Part shown: piece by piece, positions 17,864 to 26,962 of the stretch
Layout: the number at the start of each line of letters is the position of its first letter
How positions within the stretch are numbered: the first letter of the stretch is position 1
NCBI GenBank assembly: GCA_964194555.1
Contig: CAXMMT010000010.1
Span: forward strand, 4,289-68,288
Reading direction: 5' to 3'
DNA length: 64,000 nucleotides
Source: SZUA-217 sp964194555
GTDB taxonomy: Bacteria; Actinomycetota; Acidimicrobiia; Spongiisociales; ZC4RG35
Translations under genes and position numbers: made by a program
Notes under the pieces: generated by a model
Databases searched by the model: none
The model's input: only the letters and a program-made list of their open reading frames with translations
What the model was told of the DNA's origin: nothing

Positions 17864-19509
17864 CAAACTCTCCTTTTGTCAAAGTCGGGCCGACGGCCGG
17901 TGCCGAAGCTTCGCAATGCGCCGCTTTCGCCGGCAGCATTCGGGCGTTGAAACACCCAGTTCTGCCATGCGGTGAGTCGACCGAAGATCTTGGTCTCCAG
18001 TGTCTCGGGCCCAGGGAACCGCAGGTTGGCCTCCATTCCGGTGAGGGCGTCAGGGCTGAACGATGACCGTTCTTCGAGAATGATCCGGAGTTCGTCGTCC
18101 CAGTCGATTTCATCGAGGATGTCCGTGACCAATCCTGCCTCCAGTGCCTGCTCGGCCGTCAGCGATACATCGATCGCCTCCAACGCGCGCTGCCTACCGG
18201 CATCATCTCCCCAGAATCGCACTTCGATACGCGTGAGTTGCTGAGAGGTCGTCAGCATCGACGTGCTTGATTCTGTGAACAAGAGGATCGCCGGCTTCTC
18301 CTCGTCTTCGCGAACCCCCTGGAACATGTACGACCGATCGGCGGCCAGGACCAGCTCTGCCAGGAATCCGGCGAAACAACTGTGTGGCTCGACGAGGGTC
18401 ATGATCGTTCGCGAGGTGAGATCGACACGCTTGACGACCCTCTTCCAGAGGTGGAGGACCTCGGCGATGAACCAGTCGGAGGAGTGGGCGTGGAGGAACC
18501 GGTCGTGTTCGAGTACGGCGTCGAGGTCGCCGGTAGAGCGAATCAGGATGGTGCCGATCACCAACTCGTTGTTGCGGATGTGCAGTAGGGCATCGTCGAG
18601 TTCGCGCGCTAGACGCAAGGGCCAGAAATCGGCGCCTTCCTCGGCGGCGGATCCAGCGTCGGCGGGTGACCGCTGGTCGGGCCCGCCGATGATGATTGTG
18701 GCGATCCCCGCCGATCGGTCAATCTCGACTTTGAGACTCGAGTAGTCCACTCCGTCATCGTGAAAACTCCGATGGAGATCGCTGAGTTTCACACCTCTGG
18801 CGTTTGCCGGCCTGGCGGAGAGAGCCGCCATTCCCGCGGCCCGCTCACTCACCGTCGACTCAAAGGACGAGCTAGCTATCAGCTCGTCGACCAGGTTCCA
18901 GTCGAGCGCTCGCTTGCCCTTGATCCCTTCCTGAACCGTGCAGAAAACATCGGCACGATCTCGCCGGACAAATCGTTTGTCGACAAGGCGTGTCAGTCCG
19001 CCCGTCCCCGGGAGAACGCCGAGGAGGGGCACCTCCGGCAACGAGACACTCGCCGTGCCGTCGTCGATCAACATGATGTGATCGGTTGCCAGCGACAACT
19101 CGTAGCCACCGCCGGCGGCCGTTCCGTTGATGGCGGTCAGGTATCGTTGACCGGAGTGCTCGGTGGCGTCCTCGATAGCGACCCTGGTCTCGTTGGTGAA
19201 CTTGCAGAAGTTGACTTTGAGTGGATGAGAGGCTGAGGCGAGCATCGCGATGTTCGCTCCGGAGCAGAAAACGCGATCCTTCAGCGAGCCGATGACAACC
19301 GCTCCTACTTCGGGATGCTCGAATCGGAGTCGTTGAACAGCGTCGGCTAGCTCGATGTCGACGGAGAGGTCGTACGAGTTGAGCTTGAGCTCGTATTCGT
19401 CACTGAGTCCTCCGGCGGGATCGACGTCCATATCCAGATACGCAACTCGGCCGTCGAATCGGAGACGCCAGTGTTTGTATCGATCGGGATGGGTCTGAAA
19501 ATCGATCAC
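17863..19509 (-). CDS. boxC: 2,3-epoxybenzoyl-CoA dihydrolase (benzoyl-CoA-dihydrodiol lyase)
   Basis: The frame is open to 19698, but GTG 19509 has a GGAG eight bases upstream and gives 548 residues, the usual BoxC length. The N-terminus (HPDRYKHWRLRFDG) and ELKLNSYDLSVDIELADA are diagnostic. BoxC is a crotonase-superfamily enzyme with two enoyl-hydratase-like parts; NGTAAGGGYELSLATDHIML is the oxyanion region of the first. It opens and hydrolyses the epoxide ring of epoxybenzoyl-CoA, releasing formate and an aldehyde-CoA. That formate output fits with the formate dehydrogenase operon 7 kb away. It is coupled to boxB downstream. Confidence 0.9.
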   Translation of the reverse strand: MIDFQTHPDRYKHWRLRFDGRVAYLDMDVDPAGGLSDEYELKLNSYDLSVDIELADAVQRLRFEHPEVGAVVIGSLKDRVFCSGANIAMLASASHPLKVNFCKFTNETRVAIEDATEHSGQRYLTAINGTAAGGGYELSLATDHIMLIDDGTASVSLPEVPLLGVLPGTGGLTRLVDKRFVRRDRADVFCTVQEGIKGKRALDWNLVDELIASSSFESTVSERAAGMAALSARPANARGVKLSDLHRSFHDDGVDYSSLKVEIDRSAGIATIIIGGPDQRSPADAGSAAEEGADFWPLRLARELDDALLHIRNNELVIGTILIRSTGDLDAVLEHDRFLHAHSSDWFIAEVLHLWKRVVKRVDLTSRTIMTLVEPHSCFAGFLAELVLAADRSYMFQGVREDEEKPAILLFTESSTSMLTTSQQLTRIEVRFWGDDAGRQRALEAIDVSLTAEQALEAGLVTDILDEIDWDDELRIILEERSSFSPDALTGMEANLRFPGPETLETKIFGRLTAWQNWVFQRPNAAGESGALRSFGTGRRPDFDKRRV

Positions 19510-19718
19510 TTTGTGCTCTCCAACGTAAGTACCGTCGTGGGTCTCGACGAGACAGGGGCGTCGTCTCGCCAGGACGCAGTACGAAGGCGCACCCGGTGCG
19601 GTGCGTCGAGGACGAGGACGCCGCGAACGGGGTTCGCTGTCCGTCGAGACTTCAGCGTACTTGCGTTGGGGGGCACCTTGGGAGTGTAGGTAGGGCACCC
19701 GCGTCCTATTCTTGGCGG

Positions 19719-20858
19719 ATGCCTGACCAACCGACCACCACCGATCTCAGGGGACTCGGAAGTCTCAAGTGGACCTACTTCGACGAGGACGTTCTCGCCG
19801 CCTGGGTTGCGGAGATGGACTTCGGATTGGCCCCATCGATCACGGCGGCGTTGCATGACGCGGTCGACCGCGGTGATACGGCCTACCTCTCCCCAGCCAA
19901 AGAGAATGCGGTGGCCGACGCCGCTGTTGCTTTCTGGGCCGATCGTCTCGACTGGAAAGTGACTGCCGATCGGGTGTTTTCGGTCCCCGATGTTGTCGAA
20001 GGCATCCGGCACGCCATCGTTCATCTCACCGTGCCGGGCTCGGCTGTGGCGCTGCACACCCCGGCGTATTATCCGTTCTTCTCGATGGTGGAGCGTGCCG
20101 ACAGGTCCGTCGTCGAGGTGCCCGCCAAGCGTGACGCCGAAGGCGTTTCCCGGATCGACGTCGACGGAGTGGATCGAGCCTTTGGGGAGGGGGCTGGCTC
20201 GCTGGTTCTCTGCAATCCGTGGAACCCGACCGGTCGCAGTCTGTCGGCTACCGAAATCGAGGAGGTCGTAGCTGTCGCCGCTTCCCACGGTGGGCGCATC
20301 ATCTCAGACGAGATCCATGCAGTTCTGACCTATGAGGGATCAGAGCACGTTCCAGCAGCGTCGGTGGATCCTGAGACAGTGGTGACCGTGACCTCAGCTT
20401 CCAAGGCGTGGAACCTACCGGGTCTCAAATGTGCTCAGGTTGTTCTGACGAACGACGCGGACATTGATCCCTGGAGCGACTATTTCACGTTCGAGAAAAG
20501 GGTGGCTGTGGGCACCTTCGGGTTGGTCGCCAGTGCGGCCGCCTATGACGGCGGCGAGGCGTTCCTGAACGAAGTCATGCTGCGTCTCGAGGTCAACCGC
20601 AAACTTCTTGGCGATCTGATCGCTGCTCACCTGCCTGGCGTCGTGTACACCCCACCGGAGGCAACCTATCTCGCCTGGCTCGACTTCCGGCCGTACGGGC
20701 TGGAGATGCCTGCCGAGTTTCTGCTGTCCCACGCCCGCGTTGCGCTGTCCGAAGGGGCTCCGTTCGGTGCGGGTGGTGAGGGTCATGCCCGTCTCAACTT
20801 CGCCACATCCCCATCGATCCTCACCGAGATGGTCGAACGGATCGGTGCTGCGCTGTAA
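19719..20858 (+). CDS. MalY/PatB-type aminotransferase (cystathionine beta-lyase-like)
   Basis: A 379-residue fold-type I PLP enzyme. PLP lysine 229 lies in TVTSASKAWNLPGLKCAQ, the PLP-ring aspartate in IISDEIHAVL, and NPWNPTGRSL is the family signature. MalY/PatB proteins cleave cystathionine or cysteine conjugates to pyruvate, ammonia and a thiol. Start ATG 19719 was chosen because the family begins at a position such as TDLRGLGSLKW; the open frame upstream to 19596 lacks homology. The gene is divergent from boxC with 209 bases between and convergent with rarA. Its physiological substrate is not shown by context. Confidence 0.8.
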   Translation: MPDQPTTTDLRGLGSLKWTYFDEDVLAAWVAEMDFGLAPSITAALHDAVDRGDTAYLSPAKENAVADAAVAFWADRLDWKVTADRVFSVPDVVEGIRHAIVHLTVPGSAVALHTPAYYPFFSMVERADRSVVEVPAKRDAEGVSRIDVDGVDRAFGEGAGSLVLCNPWNPTGRSLSATEIEEVVAVAASHGGRIISDEIHAVLTYEGSEHVPAASVDPETVVTVTSASKAWNLPGLKCAQVVLTNDADIDPWSDYFTFEKRVAVGTFGLVASAAAYDGGEAFLNEVMLRLEVNRKLLGDLIAAHLPGVVYTPPEATYLAWLDFRPYGLEMPAEFLLSHARVALSEGAPFGAGGEGHARLNFATSPSILTEMVERIGAAL

Positions 20859-20873
20859 CGACTCGAGCCTTGC

Positions 20874-22211
20874 TCAGGCCCGGTCATGACGTTCCAGTAT
20901 TCGGTCGATTGCCTCGAGACGCTGTCTGATCTCGCTCTCCTCGCCATGATCTCCCGGTCTGAAGACCACCTGAGGCTCGACTCCGTCGGGAAAGTACTGC
21001 TGGGCGACGACTCCCTTTGGGTCACTGTGTGGATAGACGTAGTCCGCACCGTGCCCGAGGACACGCGCGCCTTGATACCCCGTGGAGCGAAGAGGGAGCG
21101 GGACGCTTGGTGTTGGCCCGTTCTGTACCAGCTCCTTGGCTGCCTGGATTGCACGACCGACCGAGTTGGACTTCGGAGCGGTCGCCAGGTGGATCGTGGC
21201 GTGGGCGAGGTGGTAGGTCGCCTCCGGAAGCCCGACGTATGCCAGGGCCTGCGAGGCGGCCACGGCCACCTGAAGGGCACTCGAATCGGCAAGCCCGATG
21301 TCTTCCGAAGCCAGGATCACCAGTCTCCGAACGATGAACTCCGGGTCTTCGCCTCCCTCGAGCATGAGAAAGAGCCAGTAGAGGGCTGCGTCGGGGTCGG
21401 AGCCCCGTACCGACTTGATGAACGCGGAGATCACGTCGTAGTGAGAGTCTCCGGTCTTGTCGTACCGGACGATTCTGCGCTGTAGCGCTTCGGCAACGTC
21501 GGCTTCGGAGATCTCGGATCTGTGCTCAGCTTCGGCAAGAAGGGCAGCGACCTCCAGCGCGTTCAACGACTGCCGTGCGTCGCCACCGGTTCGGGTCGCC
21601 AACTCGACGGCCACATCCGGCGAAAGTTCGAGACCCATTGCTCCGAGCCCCCGATCTTCATCTCGCAATGCGGTTTCCAGGAGTGGAGTCAGATCATCGG
21701 GAAGTAGTGGCTCGAGACGGAACAGGGTCACCCTGCTCATCAGAGGACCGTTGATCTCGAAGAAGGGGTTCTCGGTGGTGGCTCCGATCAGGGTCAGGGT
21801 TCCGTCTTCCACACCCGGCAGGAGAGCATCCTGCTGGTTCTTTGCGAACCGATGGATCTCGTCCAAAAAGAGCACCGTTCTCCGCTCGTCGGTTGCCAAC
21901 CTTTCCTTGGCATCGGCCAGCACCTGGCGGATGTCCTTCACACCGGCGGATGTGGCGGAGAGGGTGGTGAATTCGGCGTCTGCTTGGGCAGCTACCAGAC
22001 GGGCGAGAGTTGTCTTGCCGGTACCGGGTGGGCCCCAGAGCAGCATTGACACGGGGCGACCTGACTCCGCTATTCGTCTGAAGGCGGAGCCTGGAGAGAG
22101 GAGGTCAACCTGTCCGACCACCTCGTCAAGAGATCGCGGGCGCATGCGGGTCGCCAACGGTGCCGAGGAGAACGCCAGGTCGTCGGCTCTCGCGGAGAAG
22201 AGGTCGCTCAT
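20874..22211 (-). CDS. rarA: replication-associated recombination protein A (clamp-loader-like AAA+ ATPase)
   Basis: A 445-residue AAA+ protein of the RarA/MgsA/WRNIP1 family, which acts at stalled replication forks. Evidence: MRPRSLDEVVGQ opening, Walker A GPPGTGKT (residues 60-67), Walker B VLFLDEIHRF, sensor GATTENPFFE, and C-terminal RRLVILASEDIGLAD and AHATIHLATAPKSN blocks that form the tetramerisation region. Start ATG 22211 gives the normal MSDLF opening; the in-frame TTG upstream is rejected. It is divergent from the MFS gene with only about 54 bases between, so their promoters must overlap. Confidence 0.93.
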   Translation of the reverse strand: MSDLFSARADDLAFSSAPLATRMRPRSLDEVVGQVDLLSPGSAFRRIAESGRPVSMLLWGPPGTGKTTLARLVAAQADAEFTTLSATSAGVKDIRQVLADAKERLATDERRTVLFLDEIHRFAKNQQDALLPGVEDGTLTLIGATTENPFFEINGPLMSRVTLFRLEPLLPDDLTPLLETALRDEDRGLGAMGLELSPDVAVELATRTGGDARQSLNALEVAALLAEAEHRSEISEADVAEALQRRIVRYDKTGDSHYDVISAFIKSVRGSDPDAALYWLFLMLEGGEDPEFIVRRLVILASEDIGLADSSALQVAVAASQALAYVGLPEATYHLAHATIHLATAPKSNSVGRAIQAAKELVQNGPTPSVPLPLRSTGYQGARVLGHGADYVYPHSDPKGVVAQQYFPDGVEPQVVFRPGDHGEESEIRQRLEAIDRILERHDRA

Positions 22212-22265
22212 GGACAACAGACGGTACCCAATGGTGCACTTAGAGTGTTCCCGGTGTCCACCGTG

Positions 22266-23585
22266 ATGCCTGAACCCGCAGCTCGCCTGGTCCGCAGGTA
22301 CTACGTATATGGGGGCATCTACACCCTGGCCGCATCGATCATTTGGGGTGTCAACACCTTGTTCCTGCTTGACGCAGGGCTGTCCATATCAGAGGTGTTC
22401 ATCGCCAACGCGGCGTGGGCGGCGGGGACCATGATCTTCGAGATTCCCACCGGAGTCGTCGCCGACACTTTGGGACGTCGGATCTCGTTTCTTCTGTCAC
22501 TGGTGGTCCTGGCGGTCACCACCTTCTTGTATGTCGGTCTGGCTCAGGTGGGGGGTGGGTTGGTTGCGTTTGCCGCGGTGTCGGTGTTGATCGGTCTGGG
22601 TTTCACCTTCTATTCAGGTGCGATGGAGGCCTGGCTCGTCGACGGGCTTCGATTCCATGGATACGACGGTGAGTTGGACCAGGTGTTCAGCCGGGGGCAG
22701 ATCATCAGCGGTGCAGCGATGTTGTTGGGCACAGTTGGTGGCGGTCTACTCGGTCAGATCGATCTCGCTCTCCCATTCCTGGTGAGGTCGGGACTCCTTC
22801 TGGTATTGCTGGTGTTGGCTTTCATCGGAATGCATGATCTTGGTTTCGAGCCGCGTCGCGTCCCCTTGCGTCAGATCCCCCCAGAGGCCGCCAAGATCGG
22901 GCGCGCCGGGGTTCGATTCGGATGGCATCATCGCTCACTGCGACTGCTGATGCTCGCAACCGCGGTTCAGATGGGTGTCTTCGCCTGGGCCTGGTATGCC
23001 TGGCAGCCATATTTCCTGGAGTTGCTCGGTCAAGACCTCGTATGGGTGGCGGGAGTGGTGGCTGCCCTGCTGGCCATCTCGATGATGCTGGGGAACTGGA
23101 TCGCGGGGATAGTCACCCGGTGGTGTGGGCGCCGGACCACGCTGTTTCTCGGGGCAGGCGGCGTCTTCTCCATCGCCCTGATCGGTGTCGGTGTCGTCGA
23201 TTCCTTCGTTCCAGCGGTGGCGTTGCTCTTCTTGGGTGGTGTTGCCCTCGGTGTTCAGATGCCGGTACGCCAGGCGTTCGTGCACAACGTGGTTCCATCT
23301 GAGCAACGGGCGACTGTCGTCTCGTTCGACTCGATGATCTCGGGCGGCGGCAGCGTCGTGGGTCAGACAGGTCTTGGCGCCTTGTCCGATCGACAGGGAT
23401 TCTCCGCCGGATACGTGGTCGGCGGTCTGGTGACACTTCTGGCTTTGCCATTACTGGGGCTGGTTCGTCGCCAACGTGACGATTCCGACTTTTTCGAAGG
23501 CTCCAGACCGGAGTTCGCTTGTGCAGCCCCGGGTGTGCCGGCCGTCTCCGGGTTGGATGGTGGCGTGACCGTGGACAACCGGTGA
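22266..23585 (+). CDS. MFS transporter
   Basis: A 439-residue major facilitator with about twelve hydrophobic segments. The region after helix 2 (FEIPTGVVADTLGRRISFLL) is the MFS motif A loop, and a related basic loop (TRWCGRRTTLFLGAGG) occurs in the second half. Start ATG 22266 is preferred to the in-frame GTG at 22245 because the membrane helix begins soon after. MFS carriers move small solutes or drugs across the inner membrane using proton gradients. The closest general type is the efflux/unknown-substrate group; the cargo cannot be predicted here. Confidence 0.8.
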   Translation: MPEPAARLVRRYYVYGGIYTLAASIIWGVNTLFLLDAGLSISEVFIANAAWAAGTMIFEIPTGVVADTLGRRISFLLSLVVLAVTTFLYVGLAQVGGGLVAFAAVSVLIGLGFTFYSGAMEAWLVDGLRFHGYDGELDQVFSRGQIISGAAMLLGTVGGGLLGQIDLALPFLVRSGLLLVLLVLAFIGMHDLGFEPRRVPLRQIPPEAAKIGRAGVRFGWHHRSLRLLMLATAVQMGVFAWAWYAWQPYFLELLGQDLVWVAGVVAALLAISMMLGNWIAGIVTRWCGRRTTLFLGAGGVFSIALIGVGVVDSFVPAVALLFLGGVALGVQMPVRQAFVHNVVPSEQRATVVSFDSMISGGGSVVGQTGLGALSDRQGFSAGYVVGGLVTLLALPLLGLVRRQRDDSDFFEGSRPEFACAAPGVPAVSGLDGGVTVDNR

Positions 23586-23649
23586 GACGGTATGCCCGCG
23601 GTGAGATCGATCGTGATGAGGATCTGCAGCGAAAGGGCGATCTCGAGAA

Positions 23650-24051
23650 ATGACAGGTCATCCGCGGATCGCGAAGTCGCTTCTCGTGGGTGCCGTGTTG
23701 ATGCTGGCGGCCACCGCGTGCGGTGCCCGTGCCGACGACGAGATCGAAGAGCAGGATCCGGTACTGGTCGCCGAGGGCGCCGATCTCTACGAGGCCTTCT
23801 GCGCCGAATGCCACGGAAGCGATCTACGTGGGACGGACCTGGGCCCTTCTCATCTGTCGATCGTCTACGAGCCGGGTCACCATGGAGACGGTGCGTTTCA
23901 GATCGCGGTTCTGATCGGTGTTACTCCCCATCACTGGGACTTTGGGCCGATGCCTCCGATCGAGGGGCTCAGCGAGGATGACGTGGATGCGATCATCGCA
24001 TACGTCCGCCAGAGCCAGCGTGAGGAGGGGTTCGAGCCGTATCCACCATGA
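23650..24051 (+). CDS. cytochrome c-type lipoprotein
   Basis: A 133-residue secreted protein. Residues 8-24 form a lipoprotein signal peptide with lipobox LAATAC, so the mature protein would be lipid-anchored outside the membrane. FCAECHGSDLRGTDLGP contains the CxxCH haem motif, and FGPMPPIEGLSEDDVDAIIA provides the likely axial methionine and the C-terminal helix of a class I cytochrome c. It probably relays electrons to an oxidase or a periplasmic partner. It sits between an MFS gene and a DUF3105 gene on the same strand. Confidence 0.82.
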   Translation: MTGHPRIAKSLLVGAVLMLAATACGARADDEIEEQDPVLVAEGADLYEAFCAECHGSDLRGTDLGPSHLSIVYEPGHHGDGAFQIAVLIGVTPHHWDFGPMPPIEGLSEDDVDAIIAYVRQSQREEGFEPYPP

Positions 24052-24116
24052 CCGGGCACCATGAATAACCCGCTCGCTGGCGTAATCTGGCCGACAATCG
24101 ACCCGAAATCTGGAGT

Positions 24117-24713
24117 ATGGCGAAGACACAAAAGGGCAGCTCCGGAAAGAACCCCGTCCAGAACTCCACCAGTCCGTGGCCGAAGCGACTGATGGTCGTT
24201 GGTGGTTTCGTTGCTTTCGTCTTGCTGGTTGTATTCGTCCTGGAGGGCACGCTGAACGAGCCAGTGGGTGGCGTGCCTGATGGAACCGAGGAAGTCGCAG
24301 TCGGAGCCCCTCAGCATGTGGATGGGGTGATATACGCCGAAGACGAAGTTCCGGCAGGAGGCGAGCACTCGCCGATCTGGGCCAACTGCGGGTTCTATAA
24401 CGAACGCGTGGCCGCCGAGAACGCCGTTCACTCATTGGAGCATGGAGCGGTCTGGATCACCTACCGACCGGACCTGCCTTCCGACCAGCTCGACATTCTC
24501 CGTGGTCTTGCCCGACCGGTCGAGAAGGTGCTGGCAAGCCCGGTCCATGGCCAGGATTCACCAATCATGGCCACTGCATGGGGGACGCAACTCGAACTGC
24601 CCAGCGCTGACGACCCTCGGCTTGACCAGTTCGTGGTCGAGTTCGCCGGCAGCCACAACGCCCCCGAGCCAGGCGGGGCATGCACCCGTGGCGTGGGGTC
24701 GCCCGACGGTTGA
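24117..24713 (+). CDS. DUF3105 membrane-anchored extracytoplasmic protein
   Basis: A 198-residue protein with a basic N-terminus, one membrane helix at about 26-46 and a soluble outside domain. The DUF3105 signature is visible as HSPIWANCGFYNERVAAENA followed by HSLEHGAVWITYRP, with conserved Cys and His residues that could bind a metal, and later ATAWGTQLELP. The function of the family is unknown. In this window it lies between a cytochrome c lipoprotein and a copper-type P-ATPase, so a copper or redox role outside the membrane is possible but unproven. Confidence 0.8.
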   Translation: MAKTQKGSSGKNPVQNSTSPWPKRLMVVGGFVAFVLLVVFVLEGTLNEPVGGVPDGTEEVAVGAPQHVDGVIYAEDEVPAGGEHSPIWANCGFYNERVAAENAVHSLEHGAVWITYRPDLPSDQLDILRGLARPVEKVLASPVHGQDSPIMATAWGTQLELPSADDPRLDQFVVEFAGSHNAPEPGGACTRGVGSPDG

Positions 24714-24755
24714 TCTGTTTCTTTGGTGGCGGCGACGCTGAAAGACGCCACGGGA

Positions 24756-26849
24756 CTAAACGGAGAGATCTACCCGACGCAGAAGTTGGGCGTTTAGCGC
24801 GACGATGATGGTGCTGAGCGACATGAAGACAGCGCCCAACGCCGGCGGCAACACGAATCCCACAGGCGCCAGAACACCCATGGCGAGTGGGATCATGACG
24901 ATGTTGTAACCGGCCCCCCACCAAACATTCTGGAGCTGTTTACGGTAACTGGCCGAACTGAGCTTGAGGATCCTCACCACGTCGATCGGGTTGCTCTTTA
25001 CCAGGACCAGGTCAGCCGACTGCACCGCAACATCGGTGCCGCTGCCGATGGCGATTCCGATATCGGCCCTGGTCAGCGCGGGGGCATCGTTGACCCCGTC
25101 ACCAACCATCCCCACTCGACGTCCTCCGTCCTGGAGTTCGATGACATGGCGGTCTTTGTCCGCAGGCAGAACCTCGGCGAAATAGGTGTCGAGACCGAGA
25201 TCGCTCGACACGGCTTTGGCCACATCTCTGCTATCACCGGTGAGCATCGCAACCTTCACGCCTATTGCCTGGAGCGCACCGACTGCCACTCTGCTCTCGG
25301 GGCGAATCACGTCGGACAGAGCTATCGCTGCGATGATGGTGCTGTCCTTGACCACATAGACGACCGACTCGCCGCGATCCCCGGCGTGGGACGCGAACTC
25401 CGTCAAGACACCCGATGGGACGAGTTCGACGAACTCGATCAAACGCGGCCCTCCCACGTGAACCGTGCTCTCGTTAATCACCCCTTTCACCCCACGCCCT
25501 TTCAGGATCTCGAACTGAGAGATCTCCGGTATGGTGACCGAGCCTTCTTCGGCAGCCTGGCGAATGGCTCGGGCCAACGGATGCTCCGAATCGCCTTCAA
25601 CGGCAGCGGCCATTCCGAGAGCGTCTTCTGGTGAGATCCCATCGACGGTGGCGAATTCGACAACCCCGATTCTGCCCTCGGTGAGTGTGCCGGTCTTGTC
25701 GAACATGATGATGTCGAGATCCTTGGCGGTGTCGATGGCCTCCCGATTCCTGATCAGCGTTCCGTTCTTGGCGGCAATCGCGGTGGTATTCGCCACTACG
25801 AGAGGAATGGCCAGACCCAGGGCGTGGGGACAGGCGATTACCAGCACGGTCACCACAATGGCGATCGTGTGGGGATCAAAGCCCCCGAAGAAGATGGTCC
25901 AGCCGATGGCTGCGATGCCCGCGGCAGCGAGTGCTGTCCAGAACAGAAGCGATGCAGCCCGGTCGGCGAGAAGCTGAGTTCTCGACTTGGAGGCCTGGGC
26001 CTCGGCCACCAGTTTCATGATCCCCGACAGGGCGGTGTCATCGCCCACGGCGCCGACCCTCACCCTCAGGCTGCCACTCCCGCTATTCACGGTTCCGGCG
26101 ATGACCGGGTCACCCTCGGCCTTTTTCACCGCCTTGGACTCGCCGGTGATCATAGCTTCGTCGACATCGGACGACCCTGAGACCACCACGCCGTCAGCCG
26201 GAGCACTCGCCCCGGGCCGGACCAGCACCACGTCGTCCACCACCAACGATTCGGGCGCTCTCTCCTCAACGGTTCCATCGGCCAGTACCACTTCTGCGGT
26301 ATCTGGCATGAGTTTGGCCAGGGCATCCAGCGCCCCCGAAGCCTGGCGGACGGCGCGCATCTCCATCCAATGGCCCAACAACATGATGTCCACCAGCGTG
26401 ACCAGCTCCCAGAAGAAGTCGTCCCCGAGATCCCAAACGAGAGTCGCCATCGAGAAGACATACGCCACAACTATGGCCAGAGCGATCAGTGTCATCATCG
26501 CCGGACTCCGATCCCTCAACTCCCATCCCGCCATCTGCACGAACGGCCAGCCTCCGTAGAAGAACACGGCACTGGCGAGGACAGGGACGATTAGCCAACT
26601 TCCAAAGAACTCGGGTGCGGTGTATCCGAACCAGCCCTGGATCGATTCACTCCAGAAGAGAACCGGAAAGCTCAGGACCAGACTGACCCAGAACCGCTGG
26701 CGGAATATTGTCTCGTGGTCGGTGTGATCGTGATGCCCACCCGAGGCCTCCATGTGGTCGTGGTCACCGCCGTGCTCGTGATCTCCCGCCGGCTGCTCCA
26801 TGTCGTGTTCGCCAAGAGTGCATATTCGACAGCATGTGCAATGTTCCAT
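24756..26849 (-). CDS. P1B-type copper-transporting ATPase (CopB-like)
   Basis: A 697-residue heavy-metal ATPase. The start at ATG 26849 keeps a Cys-rich CTCCRIC and a His-rich tail (HEHGGDHDH, GGHHDHTDHE) that would bind metal; ATG 26801 is an alternative. The membrane metal site is CPH (VIACPHALGLA), the CopB subtype, rather than CPC. Catalytic motifs are DEAMITGESKAV, phosphorylation site FDKTGTLTEG, GDSEHPLARAI and MVGDGVNDAPAL. It should drive copper (possibly silver) export across the cytoplasmic membrane. It is convergent with the DUF3105 gene and divergent from the formate dehydrogenase operon. Confidence 0.87.
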   Translation of the reverse strand: MEHCTCCRICTLGEHDMEQPAGDHEHGGDHDHMEASGGHHDHTDHETIFRQRFWVSLVLSFPVLFWSESIQGWFGYTAPEFFGSWLIVPVLASAVFFYGGWPFVQMAGWELRDRSPAMMTLIALAIVVAYVFSMATLVWDLGDDFFWELVTLVDIMLLGHWMEMRAVRQASGALDALAKLMPDTAEVVLADGTVEERAPESLVVDDVVLVRPGASAPADGVVVSGSSDVDEAMITGESKAVKKAEGDPVIAGTVNSGSGSLRVRVGAVGDDTALSGIMKLVAEAQASKSRTQLLADRAASLLFWTALAAAGIAAIGWTIFFGGFDPHTIAIVVTVLVIACPHALGLAIPLVVANTTAIAAKNGTLIRNREAIDTAKDLDIIMFDKTGTLTEGRIGVVEFATVDGISPEDALGMAAAVEGDSEHPLARAIRQAAEEGSVTIPEISQFEILKGRGVKGVINESTVHVGGPRLIEFVELVPSGVLTEFASHAGDRGESVVYVVKDSTIIAAIALSDVIRPESRVAVGALQAIGVKVAMLTGDSRDVAKAVSSDLGLDTYFAEVLPADKDRHVIELQDGGRRVGMVGDGVNDAPALTRADIGIAIGSGTDVAVQSADLVLVKSNPIDVVRILKLSSASYRKQLQNVWWGAGYNIVMIPLAMGVLAPVGFVLPPALGAVFMSLSTIIVALNAQLLRRVDLSV

Positions 26850-26927
26850 CGAGGGCGCGGATGAGCCGTGGGTCTGGCCGGTATCGGTTGTGGGGTTGTG
26901 TGTCGTCACAGCGAGCTCTGGCGGGTA

Positions 26928-26953
26928 CTCTCGGAATCGATCAGATCCGAGAG
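26928..26953 (+). promoter_or_regulatory. 8-bp inverted repeat in the fdh leader
   Basis: CTCTCGGA at 26928-26935 is the exact reverse complement of TCCGAGAG at 26946-26953, with a ten-base spacer. The right arm overlaps the first bases of the strong GAGGAGG ribosome-binding site (26951-26957) of fdhA. It could be a regulator operator or an mRNA hairpin that limits ribosome access. There is no independent evidence of function. Confidence 0.35.
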
Positions 26954-26962
26954 GAGGTGAAG

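Noticed and set aside
17864..19698. Long BoxC start at 19698
   Set aside because: The first 63 codons are Arg/Pro-rich without homology; GTG 19509 has a ribosome-binding site and gives the family length.
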